From NCBI GenBank assembly GCA_016748015.1, contig JAAOMT010000595.1:66282-130281 (forward strand): a DNA stretch of 64,000 nt, in the 5' to 3' direction. Positions 25,201-38,174 of the stretch are shown piece after piece (within the stretch, counting starts at the first letter, position 1; every line of letters begins with the position of its first letter). The notes beneath the pieces are model-generated. The model did not search any database. It was not told where the DNA came from and saw only the letters and a list, made by a program, of their open reading frames with translations. This DNA is from Geosiphon pyriformis (taxonomy: Eukaryota; Glomeromycota; Glomeromycetes; Archaeosporales; Geosiphonaceae). The position numbers and the translations under genes are program-made.

Positions 25201-26964
25201 TTGTAAGTTCTGTGTTGATGCCTCATTCATCTATTGAGTTCACCAGCTCATATCCGTGTCTGTGTTTCCAATAATTTCTTGTTAGGTTTGGTATGCATTC
25301 TTCTTGAATGCAATTTGTTTTTAGGTGGCTCTTTGGCCAGCTCTTTTCGGTTTCGTGATGGGGTTCTTATGTTTGCTGTTCTGGACAAATCTTTGTTTTT
25401 CAAATACTTGCCTTCTTTCCAGCATTATGGCATTGTCTTTATGGATCAGCTTTGGGATCGTCATGGGGATATCTTCAATTGGTACACCTTTAAGTAGTGG
25501 AAGAAACTGGATCCTCATGATCTGGTTCCTGAGTGGTTCTGGCACTCTGTTGCATTTCTCAGTGGTGCGCCTCCCTCTCCTTTGGCTTTGAGTGGTGTTG
25601 GTCCTGTGGACATTTGTGGTTCTGATGATTTTGTGTTTATATGTGATCATCTTTCTCAGGTTGGTGCTGATAGTTTGTCTGTATATATGGATGGATTGGT
25701 GAAAAATTTGGGCACGACTGGTTGTAGAGCCGGGGCTGCTGCCTTTTTTGAAGACATTAACTTGGGTTTAGATGTCTGTGTTCGGGGTTTGATGTTGTCT
25801 ACTTTGGCAAAGTTGTAGGCTATAGCATTGGCTCTGGAGTGCATACCTGTGAATCGTTCTGTTTGCCTGTTTTCAGATAGCCAGGCAGCTTTGAATGCTT
25901 GCAAGTCGGAGGTTAACTTGGTGTATCCTGATTTTTGCAATCGGTGTTGGGTTGAGTGCCAGCATATTTGGAATATTATCTGCAAAAAAAATTTGAGGGT
26001 TAGTTGGCACAAAGTCAAGGGCCACTTTGGTGTGTTGAAAAATGATTGTGCCAATAGCATCGCTAATGCTGCAGCTCTCTCTGATTGGTTTCTCCTTTCT
26101 TGTGTTGCTGAATGGTTTTTGTTGGCAGATGGTGGTATTGTTTCTGGTAATTTTAGGCACTTTGTTCAAAATGTTTTTTGTGCTGTCTATCAGGCATGCT
26201 GGGAGGTCAGTTTTGGTTCTAGGTTTCTAGTTGGTGATTTGCACTCGGATGTCGATTGGCTTATCTCTTCCAGAGTTTGGCACCCAGATTTGCATATGGT
26301 GACTGGTTTCACCAGCAGGCACACTGCTGATATTTGTGCTTATCTTATGAAGACTTTACACCATTGGCTTTCTGTTGCTGTTTGAAAGCACGTTTATGAT
26401 AAAAGTTACTCTAGTGTTTTGTGTCTGTATTGTGGTATGGTGGAGGTGTCTGATCATGTGTTTTTTTGTATGATTGATGATGTGGCTCGTTGTCGGGTTT
26501 TGGAATCCTGTATGTCTTCTTGGAAAGTGCTTTCTAGTCACTCCCTCTCTTTTTCAAGCATTTTACAGATGTTGTTGATCTGTGCTTCAGATTTCCTGGT
26601 ATTTTCAGCCCTTTGTAAGGGTTTTGTTTTCAAAGGATGGCTTTAGGAGGCTGTTTCTATCTTCCATAATCCCAGAGTTGCTGATGTTAAAATTGCTGAT
26701 TTTGTACACTCTATTTGTGTTGCTTTCAGGAATGACATTTGGTTGGTCTGTGCTAAGCATCATGCATATATGAAAAAAAATGGCCTGATCCCAATGGATG
26801 GCTCGGTTTCTGTCTCAGTTTCTGGTTTGGCTTCAAGATTCTCGAATGGTGTGGTTAAACTGCTTGGTGTTACTGAAGCTTTTGGCATTTGTTTTGGCTT
26901 TTGCAAATCTTGCTCTTTTTTTTCAGGTATTGGTAATCCAGTTACAGTTAATATAATTGCGTAG
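22293..26964 (+). pseudogene. LINE ORF2: endonuclease, reverse transcriptase, RNase H
   Basis: The endonuclease runs about 22300-23000, with CNVRGMN, TETKL, GLYAG, MIDYVLV and TDHQAVSVSL. The GDFN signature reads GSNFN, so the catalytic Asp is replaced. Reverse transcriptase spans about 23700-25200 and has the polymerase motif FVDDTI at 24590-24607, followed by a stop. RNase H (25660-26090) has MDG, FSDSQAAL and VKGHFGVLKND, with Lys in place of the expected Glu in STLAKLQA. A final finger LCLYCGMVEVSDHVFFC follows. Stops fall about every 200-400 bp. Where the lost residue can be inferred they are Gln, Arg or Trp codons changed by one transition. Confidence 0.88.
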
Positions 26965-27100
26965 TGTTGTCCTGACTGGCTCGAGTGGCTGGTCACATGT
27001 GGAAAGTGCATGATTTACACCTAGTTTAGATTATTTTTTTGATGTATAGTTCTAGATAGTATTTGGATCTCGCTTATTAAATAATAATAATAATAATAAA

Positions 27101-28109
27101 ATATATTAATAAATCCATAATTAATTATTTTTTTTTATTTTTTTTATTTTTTTAAATTAAAATCTTAATAATAAAACTATTAATAAAATATTAATTAAAT
27201 TTAAATTCAAATATTTTTTGAAATTAACATATTTTTTGAAGTTATTTTTATTAAAATTACTATTAAAACTACAAAAAAATCTTTATTTACAGTTTTAACT
27301 ATTAAAAATTAACTTTATTTAGTTAAATCAGTCTTATTCTTAAAAAAATATTAATATAAAAATCTAAAATTATTACAAAAAACTTATTTTTAAATAATAA
27401 TTTAATTAATAAAAGCCAATTAACTATTTCAAAAACTTAATATATATATTTAACTAAATAAATATTTAAAATAATAGCAATTTTAGAATATAAATAATTA
27501 AAATTTAAATCAAGAGTAAAAATTTTTATTTTATTAAATTTGTTTATAATTTAAGACTTAACTTAATTTTTTAATTTTGTTTTATTAATAGCAAATATTA
27601 AATTATTTATTTTTTTATAATGTTTTTTTATTTTGTAAAATTATTTATTTTTTTTATATTATATTATTATTTGTAAAGTAAAACAGAAAAAAATAATAGA
27701 AAATATAGTATAAATAATAAATAGCAGAATATAAAATTATTAGAACATATAATATTAAGAATTTTAAAAATACCAATAAATATTTCAAAAATGTTAAAAA
27801 TTCTAATAATAACTTAAAAAAATTGTAAAAATTCAGAAATTTTGTATTATAAAAATTTATAAAAATATTAAAAACAAAAAAAAACAAGCAAAATTAAAAA
27901 TAAGTTTAGTTTTTATCTTGTTAAATAACTTTTATAATTAACAATTTAATACTTAAAATTTAAAAATATTTTAATAAAATCATTAAATTATATTTATTTT
28001 ATTGAAATTTAATTATTTTATATTAATATTAATAATATTTAATATTATTATTAATATTAAGAAAATACTAATTTTTATTTTTTTTTGTTTTGTTTTATGT
28101 TTATTAATT
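27101..28109. other. Very AT-rich stretch, no gene recognised
   Basis: Almost pure A and T with long homopolymers. The minus-strand frame at 27654-27887 is Phe, Leu, Tyr and Asn rich because of composition and is not counted as a gene. Confidence 0.6.
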
Positions 28110-30030
28110 TTTTTTTATTAAAACTTAATAAGTGAAGCCCAATTACTATCTAGTACATAGAACCAGACTAAGTAGCCCAAACTAAACATAACTCATGCAC
28201 TTACTACATGTGACTAGCTATTTGGGCCAAACAAAACAATACTATACATTTATATAAACACAAATATTACCATCCAAATCTAAATAAAAAAGACAAGACC
28301 TCTAACAGCCAAAACTAACAGCAAAAAACTCAACAATACCAAGTATTCTGACCACACCATCTGAAAAAATAGACACTAAACTACAAGACAAATCTAACAC
28401 TACACTTTTGTCTCTAATCAAACCAGTCTTTTTTATATCAACTCTAAATTTAGACCTCAACAGTTATGTTCTAAAACAATGTAGCTTCACCAGATATCTT
28501 ACAAAATTAATAGCAACAAAAGTGGCTTTCTTTCTACAATCAAAAATTCCTATGGCCTCTGCCAACCAACTTCTAAACACAAATCTTTTGTACACAACAG
28601 CATAAGTTCCAGAGTCTAACAAACAACAAAAAAGTGTCTTCAAAATGACAAAAAAAGAAAACAGACCAAGAACATCAGCCAAAACAGCCCATTACATGAA
28701 GGCTTCTGCCAAAATCTCACTCCAAATACCAACATCTTGACCACAAATGAAAACATGATTTAACAACTCCACTTTACCACACAACAAACACAGCACACTA
28801 GGATAATCTCTATTATACAATTTTTTTCTGACAACCATAGACAACTGCCCATGTACTGCTTTTATCAAGTAAGTATGAAGATTAGATAACTTTCAACTTG
28901 TAGAACCAGCAAGCATGTATGAGTCCAGATGTCAGAACTTTACAGTAATATCCCAATCAATATCCATGACAAATAAAACAAAAACCATGTTACAGCCAGA
29001 ACCAGTCTCTTATTGAGTACAACAAACAGACTTAAAAATATTTTTGACAAAATGGTAAGCATTGCCAAAAACAGCAGTGTCTTCAGTTATCAAAAAAAGT
29101 TCACACACATCTGCCAGCAAATAAAAAAGAAAATTAGCAGTCATGTTAGCAGCAGTATTTGCTCTATCATTATCATAAATCCCAGAATAACCCTTGATCT
29201 TAACCTAATTAACTATAAGATCCTTATTTCTAATTAAATTAAAAATATGTTTTCTTTCAATTTAGCATTGGTTGTGGAAATCAGGTGCAGCCAAAACCAC
29301 TTTTGACACATATGCATCAATAACTGCTTAACTGTTGAGATGTAAAACCAAAAAACAAGAAAATAGTACACACTCCAAAGACAAAGCAACAGTTTACAAC
29401 TCAGCCATAGTAGAAAAGGCAAGGCCATATACTTCTATACCAATACTCATGTTCAATGCTGGAAAATATGCAGCAGCACTACTAACTATATTAGCAGAGC
29501 TGGCATTCTTTAATAAACTATTTAAATAAATCTCAAACAAGTCAAACCAAACTTCATGTAAACCATCTTGCAGCTTAATAAACTCTCTAGAATTTAAAAT
29601 GCTCAACTTATCTGGCTAAAAAAAAACAGACAGAACTGGTGGCAAAGAACTATTATTGTGCAGAAATCTTGATGTAATATTAAACTAGTAAAGAACAAGG
29701 CCTCTGGGATCCAATTTTTTTTACTGACAGAAGGTTTTCCAATCCATAATACAGTCTTTCTTATTAAAAAGCTTATTACCAAAAACAACTCCAAAATGCT
29801 TTAAAAAATAAACAGAACTGAGATATAAAGTTTTCTCAAGAATTGATGACATAGAGAAAATACCAGGACAACAAAAGACATTGGACAAATTGTTTGCCAA
29901 AAACAGCTTATTACTTAAAAAAATCTTAACTACACCAGCCAAAAACTTGTTTACAGAACTAACAAGCAACTTAACAGGGAACTGCAAAGGATTCAGAAGA
30001 GTCCACTCCAAAACCTGCAGATTTAAAAAT
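28110..30030 (-). pseudogene. LINE 3' half: end of RT, RNase H and C-terminal finger
   Basis: The minus strand reads the end of a LINE ORF2. Frame 29721-30011 matches the post-RT region (LQFPVK, NKFLAGVVKIFL). An RNase H region follows at about 29150-29480 (SSAAAYFPA, STMAEL). The C-terminal finger LCLLCGKVELLNHVFIC comes next, and the 3' end (AGTAATTGGGCTTCACTTATT) closes it. It is the same general LINE type as 20-27 kb but a different subfamily. Multiple stops are present. It starts abruptly near 30030. It is either a 5'-truncated insertion or the better-preserved end of the decayed LINE at 31-32 kb. Confidence 0.82.
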
Positions 30031-31130
30031 CTTGTTTATTAATTGATTAAAGAAAAAACATTAAGATTACAATATTAAGAATTGTTTAGTAAAAAATACC
30101 AAAAAAAAGTATCAAAAAAATTAGAAATTATTTATTAAAAAAATAAAAAACACTGAAATAAATTAATTACTATATTAAAAAAATTAGATATTAAATATTG
30201 TTTGCTATTATATTAAATTTTTGTTTATTATATAAAAAACTTTTAAATTAATTATTAATTTTATTAAATACCAAGTTACAAAAAACTTCAATAACTGTAA
30301 AATTTACTTATAATAATACAAAATAATTTTTTAAATTAAATTATTTATTAAAAAAGATACATAAAACTTATTTTTAATAAAAATAATATTCAATTTTAAA
30401 AAACTCAAAAATACAGCCAATTTAATCTTTAAGTTATTTAAATTAAAAATAAAAACCTAAATTTACAATTATTATATTAATATTTTCTTTAAAAATAGTT
30501 AAAATTATATCAAAATTAAAATTTAAAAACAAAATAATAATTTATATTAAAAAAATAATCTTAAATTTTATTTTAATATATTTAATTTGGTTTTAAAATA
30601 AACAAAAAAAAGTTTAAAAAACATTATTTAAAATCATATTAAAATTATTAATACAACTAAAAAAATAATTAAATAAAACTATTTAAGCTTAAAACTTTTT
30701 ATTAAATATAATTAAATATGTAATAAAAACATTTTTTTTTGTTTAAATATTAACAAATTTAATTTAATTTAACTTAAATAACATATATTTAACAAATTTT
30801 TTAAGTTAATTTAAAAAAATTACATTTTAATTTAATATAATTAAAATATTTATAATTTTTACAATAAATCAAATTTAATTTAGTTTATAACAAATTAATT
30901 ATATTAAATATAAAAATAATACAATAAGTTTTTTTAAAATTTATGTTAGTTTTAAAACAAATAATTATATATTTTATTTTATTATTAATAGCAAATATAT
31001 AATTAATAATATAAGTTTTTTTTATTTATTTTATCTAATAAATTACTAAGATTATAAACAGTAATAAAATAAATAATATAATTTTAATTTTATTTCTTGG
31101 TTTTTAAATATTTTAATTTTTAATAGTTTT
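30031..31130. other. Extremely AT-rich stretch
   Basis: No frame or repeat is recognised. By position it could hold decayed middle parts of the LINE flanking it on both sides, but nothing can be aligned by eye. Confidence 0.5.
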
Positions 31131-32095
31131 AGCTACATAAACAGAATTTTTATTAATTAATATAAATTATTTATTAATTAATAATTTAATTTAATTTAAT
31201 TTAACAAATTTTATTATAATTTTTTGTTATAATCTAATTAATTACAATTAAATTAATAGAATCTTGTCAAACTTAAATAAAACTAAAATAATTATTTTTT
31301 AAAAATATTTATAAAAATTTTTTAATTATTATAATTGAATTTAATGTTATATTTTATTTTTTGAAATTAGTATTTATTAAAATATTCTTATCAATAGCCA
31401 ATATTATAGTTTTATTTAAACTGAATTTTAATGTAAATATCAATTTAATAAATTTTAAAAAGATAAAAATTATATATTAGAAAAAAATTTTTTTAATTAC
31501 TTATACTTTTTTAATAGAATTTTTTTTTTAATAGCTAAAAAATTAATATTTAGATTATAATTATTTTTAACTTTTTTTTAATAATTACAAAAACAAATTA
31601 ATTAATTTTAAAATTATAGAAAAAACAAACAAAAAAAACATCTTTTTATCTTTAATATTATAAACAATAAAAAGGTTATTATTTTGTTAATATTTATTTT
31701 TTTTATTTTTAAAGTGTTTATTTAAAAGTCTAAAAAAGCTTTATTCTTATTATTTATTTTAAATTCATTATTAATTACTATAAATCTTTTCATTTTTTTC
31801 TTAGAATCAGTTTTTATACTTTTAATCTGCTAATATTAACTAAATTACCATTTAAAAAAGACTTGCTTAAGAAAAAACAACTTTATTATTTAAGTTTTTA
31901 ATCTTTTTTTTATATTTCTTGGTCTTTGTGTAAAGACACTACTAATAGAATCGTAAATAACTTTTTTTATCAACTTTTTTTTATTATACTAATAGTTATC
32001 AGTTTTAAAACAAAAGAGTTTGTATTTTGTAAAATAATAAAAGATATAACAGAAAAAACAAAAAACTTTTTTTAAAATTTAAAAAATTTAAGAAA
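31131..32095 (-). pseudogene. Heavily AT-decayed LINE 5' region
   Basis: Positions 31131-31310 align with 7120-7310 of the other minus-strand LINE: GTTTTAGCTACATAAACAGA here against GCTTTGGCTACACACACAGA there. Positions 31390-31720 align with 19240-19560. Almost every difference replaces C or G by T or A. The 5' end near 32095 matches the leader near 19970. No coding capacity remains. Confidence 0.65.
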
Positions 32096-32099
32096 GAAG

Positions 32100-32927
32100 T
32101 ATTATTAATTGTTATATAATATATATATATTATATTAATAAACAAATATAAATTTAATATGTTTTAAATAATAATATTGTTAAGATTTTAAAAATTAATT
32201 TAAGTATTATAAAAATTGTTTTTTATGTTTTTTAACAACAAATTTATTTTGTTGTTAGTAATTAAAAGCATTTTGTCAAACTTTTTTATCAAATCAAAAT
32301 CTTTAATGTTTGTGAGTTTTTAAAGTTTCATAATATTAAAAAATTTATAATCGAACAAAATTTTATATTGAAAAAATAAATTTATAATAATTTTTTTTAT
32401 TAAAAAGATTGAAAGGCATAATCTTGTTTGGTGGCGTAGAAATCAACCCGCTTGTTGCTATCTAAGAAAGGTACCCACATGGTCTCTTGGTTACATACAA
32501 TCATTTTTAATTACCGGGCATGTGACAGATTTTTAACCGTTTCGGTCTTAGTCAAAATCTGATAAATGCAATAATGACACCATAATACCTTTTACTTGCT
32601 TTTGACCTATTCCATAAATGGAAATTTAAAATCTGATAATTCCCATTTGTTTATCAGAATGATATATTAAAAAAATTGAGTTGGGTTCTAACAGTTTGCC
32701 AATTAATTGAATGATGTCGGGCAAACTCGGGGCGAAACTGACACAAACAATGAGATAGGGTTTGGGGATTGTAATTAAATTAATAATATATTTATGTATA
32801 TAATCATGAACTGATGGTCTTTTTGGTTTTTGGTTCGGGTTTCGTTTTCGTTTTCGTTTTCTTTTCGCTTATTAACTTCAAAAACTTACCATTTGTATTA
32901 AATAGCAAGAATAATCACAAAAATAAG
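32100..32927. promoter_or_regulatory. Upstream region of the Apd1-like gene
   Basis: 32100-32400 is AT-rich. Base composition turns sharply less AT-rich at about 32410-32760, just before the gene, as expected for a preserved promoter and 5' leader. A pyrimidine-rich tract (TTCGTTTTCGTTTTCGTTTT) lies at about 32840-32870. No specific factor site is identified. Confidence 0.4.
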
Positions 32928-34156
32928 ATGAACAAATTGGGGCGGCTATTTGATGTTATCAGAAATACAAACTTTTCACCTGTTATATCAAATGGTGAAG
33001 CCAAACTATCAAAAACAGCAGCAACAAAAACGCTGACCAATACATCTGCATCATCTTCATCAATACCTCCCATGACAAATCCTTCGTCAGATGATATCGT
33101 AACATTAGCAGAAATTGAAGCTAACACTAAACAAACATCTGACGATCCATGCATTGTATGTTCAAATCCATGTCCAGATCATGACAACTATCCAAGATAT
33201 CTCAAAATAGATCAAAATTCCATATTAGAGGGCACCGTTAAACCATATTACAAACATGTGATCATCTCAACAGGAAAATCGGATTGGCCAGATCGGATTG
33301 AAGATGATACTGACACCTTGGCTTCAAGTCTAACTTGTGCAATTAAAGCAGGAGATAAACAAAAGGGAGATCTGAGTAGTAAAAAGAAAGAAAAGAAAAA
33401 ATCGCGTGACAAAAATGAGCCTGATCCATTATTGATCAAGATCGAAACTTTTGGTGGTCAATCTGAAAAACCACGTATAGTAATCACTAATAGCAGTCGC
33501 TTGAATTCCGATCATGCTTCTTTTTCCACTGGCAACGATATTCTTTTGTACCCGGAGAATCTGTTGGTTCGAAAAGTGAAACCCATGCAGGCTGTGGATT
33601 TCTATGAAAGATTCTTGGCGAATCGAGCAACATTACATCAGGACAAAGATAACTCCGATGACAGGACATCCATAGTTGAATTTCAAATTGAACCAGTGCC
33701 TTATAAAGCGGTAATACTGATTTGTTCACATCGTCATCGAGATAAGAGGTGTGGTGTGACGGCACCCCTGTTAAAAACTGAATTAGACTCGGTGCTTAAA
33801 AAGAAAGGTCTGGATTTGGAGACGAGACCAATTGATGGGGTTGGAGTATTCATGACTAGTCATATTGGTGGTAGGTTTTAGATTAATATGATGTTTGATC
33901 GATTAAATTAAAATTTCTTGACGTCGACATTATATTTATATTCTCACTGAATTTTAAATCAGGTCACAAATTTGCCGGCAATCTGATTGTGTATCGAGAT
34001 GGGCAAGGGATTTGGTATGGTCGGGTCACCCCATGTCATGCTCGTGCCATCATTGAAACAACCGTAATCGAGGGGAAAGTGATCAAAGATTTATATCGTG
34101 GGGCGATGAATGGAAGTTTTACACCGGGCAAAAACTGCGGAAAGCTGGAATGGTAA
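32928..34156 (+). CDS. Apd1/sucrase-ferredoxin-like [2Fe-2S] protein
   Basis: Two exons, 32928-33870 and 33963-34156, with a 92-nt GT-AG intron; product 378 residues. It matches the Apd1/Aim32 (sucrase/ferredoxin-like) family: thioredoxin-fold proteins that bind a non-Rieske [2Fe-2S] cluster through Cys-x8-Cys and His-x3-His. Both are present. CSHRHRDKRC gives C266 and C275. HIGGH gives H312 and H316, with H316 encoded just after the intron. Other family landmarks are an N-terminal CxxCxxxC segment, PYYKHVIISTGKSDWP, and YGRVTP in exon 2. A Lys-rich insert lies at about 150-165. In yeast, Apd1 is linked to tolerance of redox-active compounds; the role here is inferred. The ATG at 32928 (A at -3) is preferred. 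An in-frame ATG at 32814 would add 38 residues with a Phe/Val-rich stretch encoded by the pyrimidine tract. Confidence 0.9.
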
Positions 34157-36978
34157 ATTGGCCAAGATTATCGATCATTTAATTAGAGGAGCAAGCTGGG
34201 TACTTCTTTGATAGATTCTAAACTCCAGAACCAAAATATCGACTGACCCTTATGATCCAAACATTTTATGTCAGCTTTTTAATTTCAACTTTTGAACTTG
34301 ACATTAAGCAAATCTTTTTATTATTTACCATTTAAAATAAAACTCTGGAAATTTATGCTGAATCTAAAGCTTTAAACCTAAAACTTGAGAAACAGTTCCA
34401 TTGATAAACTATTGCGAAAAATTGATCAATCAAGTGTTTATCTCTAATTAAGAATTATCACACTTCTGAAAGGACCTCAAGAATTCTTGGGCCCCTCTTA
34501 ACCCTCAAGCCATTACCATCAAAATTGTTGTATTCTGGTCGAATTTCGCAATGAAAGTGATCCTTCTCCAGATTATATTAAGGTTGAGATTTTTATATTA
34601 AAGAGAGAGTCTCAAAAATCAAAGACTCGCGGAATTTTTAGCGATCATTTAAAAAACCTTAGTTTGATCTTGATGTTAAACCTTTTAATTTATAAATCTT
34701 TTATATTTTGATATTAATTGGTAAAACTATTTATAATACATTTTGCAAAAGCTTAAATCTTAATTATTAAAAATTGTGGCGAATAGAATATTGTGACAAA
34801 GTTAGCAAAATAAATTCGTATGCAAGTAAAAATATTATTTTCTCACTTAAACAATTGGCATTTTTTATCACAACCCATCACAAATTATTAATTTGATTAA
34901 AATACCTCTATTTGCCAAAATATTTTTTTACTTCTATAAAATTAAATAAAGCAACAAAAAAATTATTAAAAATCATTACGAAACTTATAAAAAAATCAAA
35001 ATAAGTTGATAAAAAAATATTATATATATTTTTAACAGTAATATACTTATATCAAATTCAAGAAATTATGGAAATATATATATAAATTAAAATTTATCTT
35101 AGTAACTATTGTAATTTTTGGTGCTTTTATATAATATTAGTTTTTAAAAATGTGTTTGTGTTTTAAAAGTCTTTGTTATATTTGAAAATTTTATTAATTT
35201 ACTTTTTAAGTTATATTTGTATAAGTTTTTTTATAAAAAACAAAAGTATTAAAACTTTTTAAAAATTACTATTAAGTTAAGTTATTGTAATTACTTATAA
35301 TTGTGTTTAGTTTAATTTATATTATTTAATTGTAATCAATAAAGTTTAAAATTGTTTTTTTTCTTTTTAGTAAATTAATAATCTGTTTGAGATTAAATTT
35401 TATAATGTACTTTGTTTTTATTAGACTATTATATTATTAAATTATTTTGTTATAATAAATAAATTATTATATATTTTTTTGGTTGTTTTTAAATTAATCA
35501 AATTTTTAAGAAAAAAACAAAGAAATTAGTATTTTATTAATTATTATAATCAATAATAATTGGTATAACTATTGATTTAAAAGTAATTATGCTAATTATA
35601 TTTGGTTTTTTGATAAAAGTTATATAAAAAAAATTTAATTTATGAATTAAAAAGATTTTTTTTATTGAAATTAAAAAATAAAAATATAATTAGATTTGAT
35701 TATTTTAATTGAATTTTGAATTTTAAAAATAAAATGTTTTTTTTTAAGTTAATATTATTTATATATATATATTTTTAGTTTTATAAAATAATTTCTAAAA
35801 GCTTAATATTTTATATTATTTTTATGTTATTTTATTATTTTTATTTATAATTTATTATATTATATTATATAATTTATTATTATTATTATTTATTTTGTAT
35901 TATTGTTAATTATTTTATATTATTATTAGTTATTTTGTATTATTTTATATTAATACACAATAATTTATGTTATTGTATATTATTTTATATTAAATTTTTT
36001 GGTAATTAATTAATATTTTTATTTAGTAATATTTAATAAAAATTACAGATTTGGAAATTTTTTCAACAATAATAATAATTTTATTAAAAAATATATATTA
36101 TTATGTATAATTATAGATTATAATATATACATAAATATATAGACTATTTTAATATTTAAAAAAGTAAAAAAATTGTAAAATAAAATATTTAAAGCCAAAA
36201 ATAATATTGTTATTATTGTTTGTTTTTGAACAAAAATCACTTTATTGTAAGTTTTATAAAAAAAATTGTTAAAAAACATTTTAAATACTATTAGTTTTAT
36301 TTATTATAAAATTATTAAAAATTTTCTTTATTTTCAATATTTTTTTACTTTATTTTATTCAAACAATAAAAAAATTATTTTAAAATTAAAATTTTGTATT
36401 AATTAATAATTTTTGGCAGTTTTTTAAACAGTTTTTTAAAAATTAAGTGATTAATAATTTTTAAAATAATTTTTAAATAATAACAAAAATATGATATTTT
36501 AGCCAAAATGTCTTAAAAAACCAATTATTTATGTTAAAAATATGAGTTTAAAAAGTTGATTTGAATTTGTTATTTAAAAAATGCTTTATGTTTTGTTAAC
36601 TGTTTTTATTACTGAAAAACTATTTTAATTATTATTTTCTTAGTTATATTAATTTAAAAATTTAAGGTTTTAATTCTTAATTTATAATTAAAAATTGCAT
36701 TTAACTTTTATATTAATTTTAAAATTTTTTTAATTTATAAATGTAATAATTTTTAATACAATAATTTTGTTTTTAATAAAAATTGGTAATAAAAAATATT
36801 TTATTTATTATGTTTCTTATTTTATTATTATTATTATTATGCAATAAAATTATTTACATCTATATAAAAACAAAAGACCATAAGCTTTAAGTTAAATCAT
36901 CTTCGCTGAACATTTACAATCACGTGATCTTTGGGATTCACATAAATTAATGTCCGTTGTAGAATAAAGGCGTCAACT
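34157..36978. other. Intergenic AT-rich DNA
   Basis: 34160-34640 is less AT-rich and may contain the 3' untranslated region of the upstream gene or an old unique sequence; no frame is convincing. 34650-36880 is nearly pure A and T with TTATTATTAT-type simple sequence around 35860-35990. No gene is seen. Confidence 0.6.
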
Positions 36979-38035
36979 TCAATTCTCTTCTTCCTCAATC
37001 CCTTCAAAAGCCAAGGGTTTAGAGGAATCTATTCGAATACTGTGGCTTGAATTTGATGTATATAGTAATGCATCACCAGACGTTGACAAACGAGGACTGA
37101 TGACAGCCGAGCTTGAGAAATTCTTGCATTTTTTTAACGCAAAAGATCGCACAACTATTGCGAAATAGATCTAGACCCGAGGATTTAAATTAATTGAAAT
37201 CAAAAAATGACCTTAAAAGTATAAACCCCGCTCAAAGATTCAACCAAGACCAAACATCAAGTAAAAACTCGATCAAGTTTTGAGCTTACGTGGACAACCG
37301 ATGCTACCAATAAAAATAATACTGCAAACGTAGATTCGGCTTTCCAGGCGGGTAATGATGACGGTGACGCGTTTTTCCATTTAGTATATTGGGTGGATGG
37401 AAGATCAATGGCATCTTTTGCCAATGGGGCATGATCATTTACAAAATACCAATGACAAGCAAAGACTAAAGTGAATATTGTGTTTATAGCCAAGTCTACC
37501 CAGTAGAATTGTGAATAAAATAAAATAATTTCTTGGTCATCCTGAATTTTGGTGCATAGAAATCGTTAATAAACCGTGATCTAAAAAAAGGATGGATCCT
37601 TAGGAGTAGTGAAAAATATTCTTACTTTACTTATTCCATAAAGACTATATCCAAAGACTGCTGCTGTCAATATCGAATATATATATGAAATTACCGAGAT
37701 CACTCCACCTCCATAAAATAATAAAAGTACTCCGTAAAACCCTGAAATCTTATTCAACTTCGTTTCCAAAAAAACAAACGCGGTTAGGATGTGAGAAAGG
37801 AAAAAACTGAAAAATAAACATACATACCAAAGCAGTTATAGTGATCAAATATACACCTTTTTTACATCATGCAAAAGAAGAAGCACTTGATGAGGAAAAC
37901 TTGGAAGAATCGTGGAACAAGAAAATCTATGCTGGCGTTAATACCTGCTTTTAAGTTAATGAATCCACAAAAGCTTCGAACTTGTATTTTGTCAATAAAC
38001 ATTGCTCCTAATGGTCTGGGTGAAAATTTAAACAT
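36979..38035 (-). CDS. KEI1: KEI1, inositol phosphorylceramide synthase regulatory subunit
   Basis: Five exons on the minus strand: 38035-37945, 37856-37828, 37757-37626, 37541-37290 and 37170-36979, joined by GT-AG introns of 88, 70, 84 and 119 nt. All phases agree, giving 231 residues; yeast Kei1 is of similar length. The N-terminal half has the family pattern FCGFINLKAG, then LNKISGFYGVLLLFYGGG, then hydrophobic segments around residues 23-43, 58-80, 93-115 and 154-176. The C-terminal tail is cytosolic-looking, Ser-rich and acidic. In yeast Kei1 partners Aur1 in the Golgi to make inositol phosphorylceramide, an essential fungal sphingolipid. The start at 38035 is the first ATG after an in-frame TAA. 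The first intron has GTATTA as donor, and a branch-like CTAAC is seen in the second. Its promoter is shared with the divergent CDCA7-like gene. Confidence 0.85.
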
Positions 38036-38174
38036 ACGGTTAATTTACTAAGAATTTAATCACTGAGAAAAGTAGTGTTACATTGACTGGTGATTGTCAC
38101 TAAATAAATTCCCTGTTGGAATTTAAACCGCTTTTTTTTGCAAAATGTTTCTAGTCTCACACTAAACGGCAAAA
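38036..38174. promoter_or_regulatory. Shared divergent promoter of KEI1 and CDCA7-like gene
   Basis: Only 139 bp separate the two start codons, which face away from each other. The spacer must hold both promoters and both 5' leaders. No TATA box or known site stands out. Confidence 0.65.

Larger units (their letters stand above)
20355..27100 (+). mobile_element. Near full-length LINE with ORF1, ORF2 and RNase H
   Basis: A 6.7-kb non-LTR retrotransposon ending in a short (AAT)n tail at 27079-27099. ORF1 and ORF2 are adjacent. ORF2 carries an AP-type endonuclease, reverse transcriptase, RNase H and a C-terminal CCHC-like finger. The architecture recalls RNase H-bearing LINE groups such as Tad1 or I, but the clade cannot be fixed by eye. 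About twenty nonsense codons make it inactive. The 3' untranslated end (CTGGCTCGAGTGGCTGGTCA) is also found at the end of the LINE fragment at 51.6 kb. Confidence 0.9.

Noticed and set aside
30031-31130. Possible genes in AT-rich tract
   Set aside because: Open frames are short and reflect composition only.
32814-32927. Hydrophobic N-terminal extension of the Apd1-like protein as a membrane anchor
   Set aside because: The Phe/Val stretch comes from a pyrimidine tract typical of a leader, and the ATG at 32814 has a poor context compared with 32928.
37869-38051. Plus-strand frame of 60 codons
   Set aside because: Antisense of KEI1 exon 1 and its first intron.
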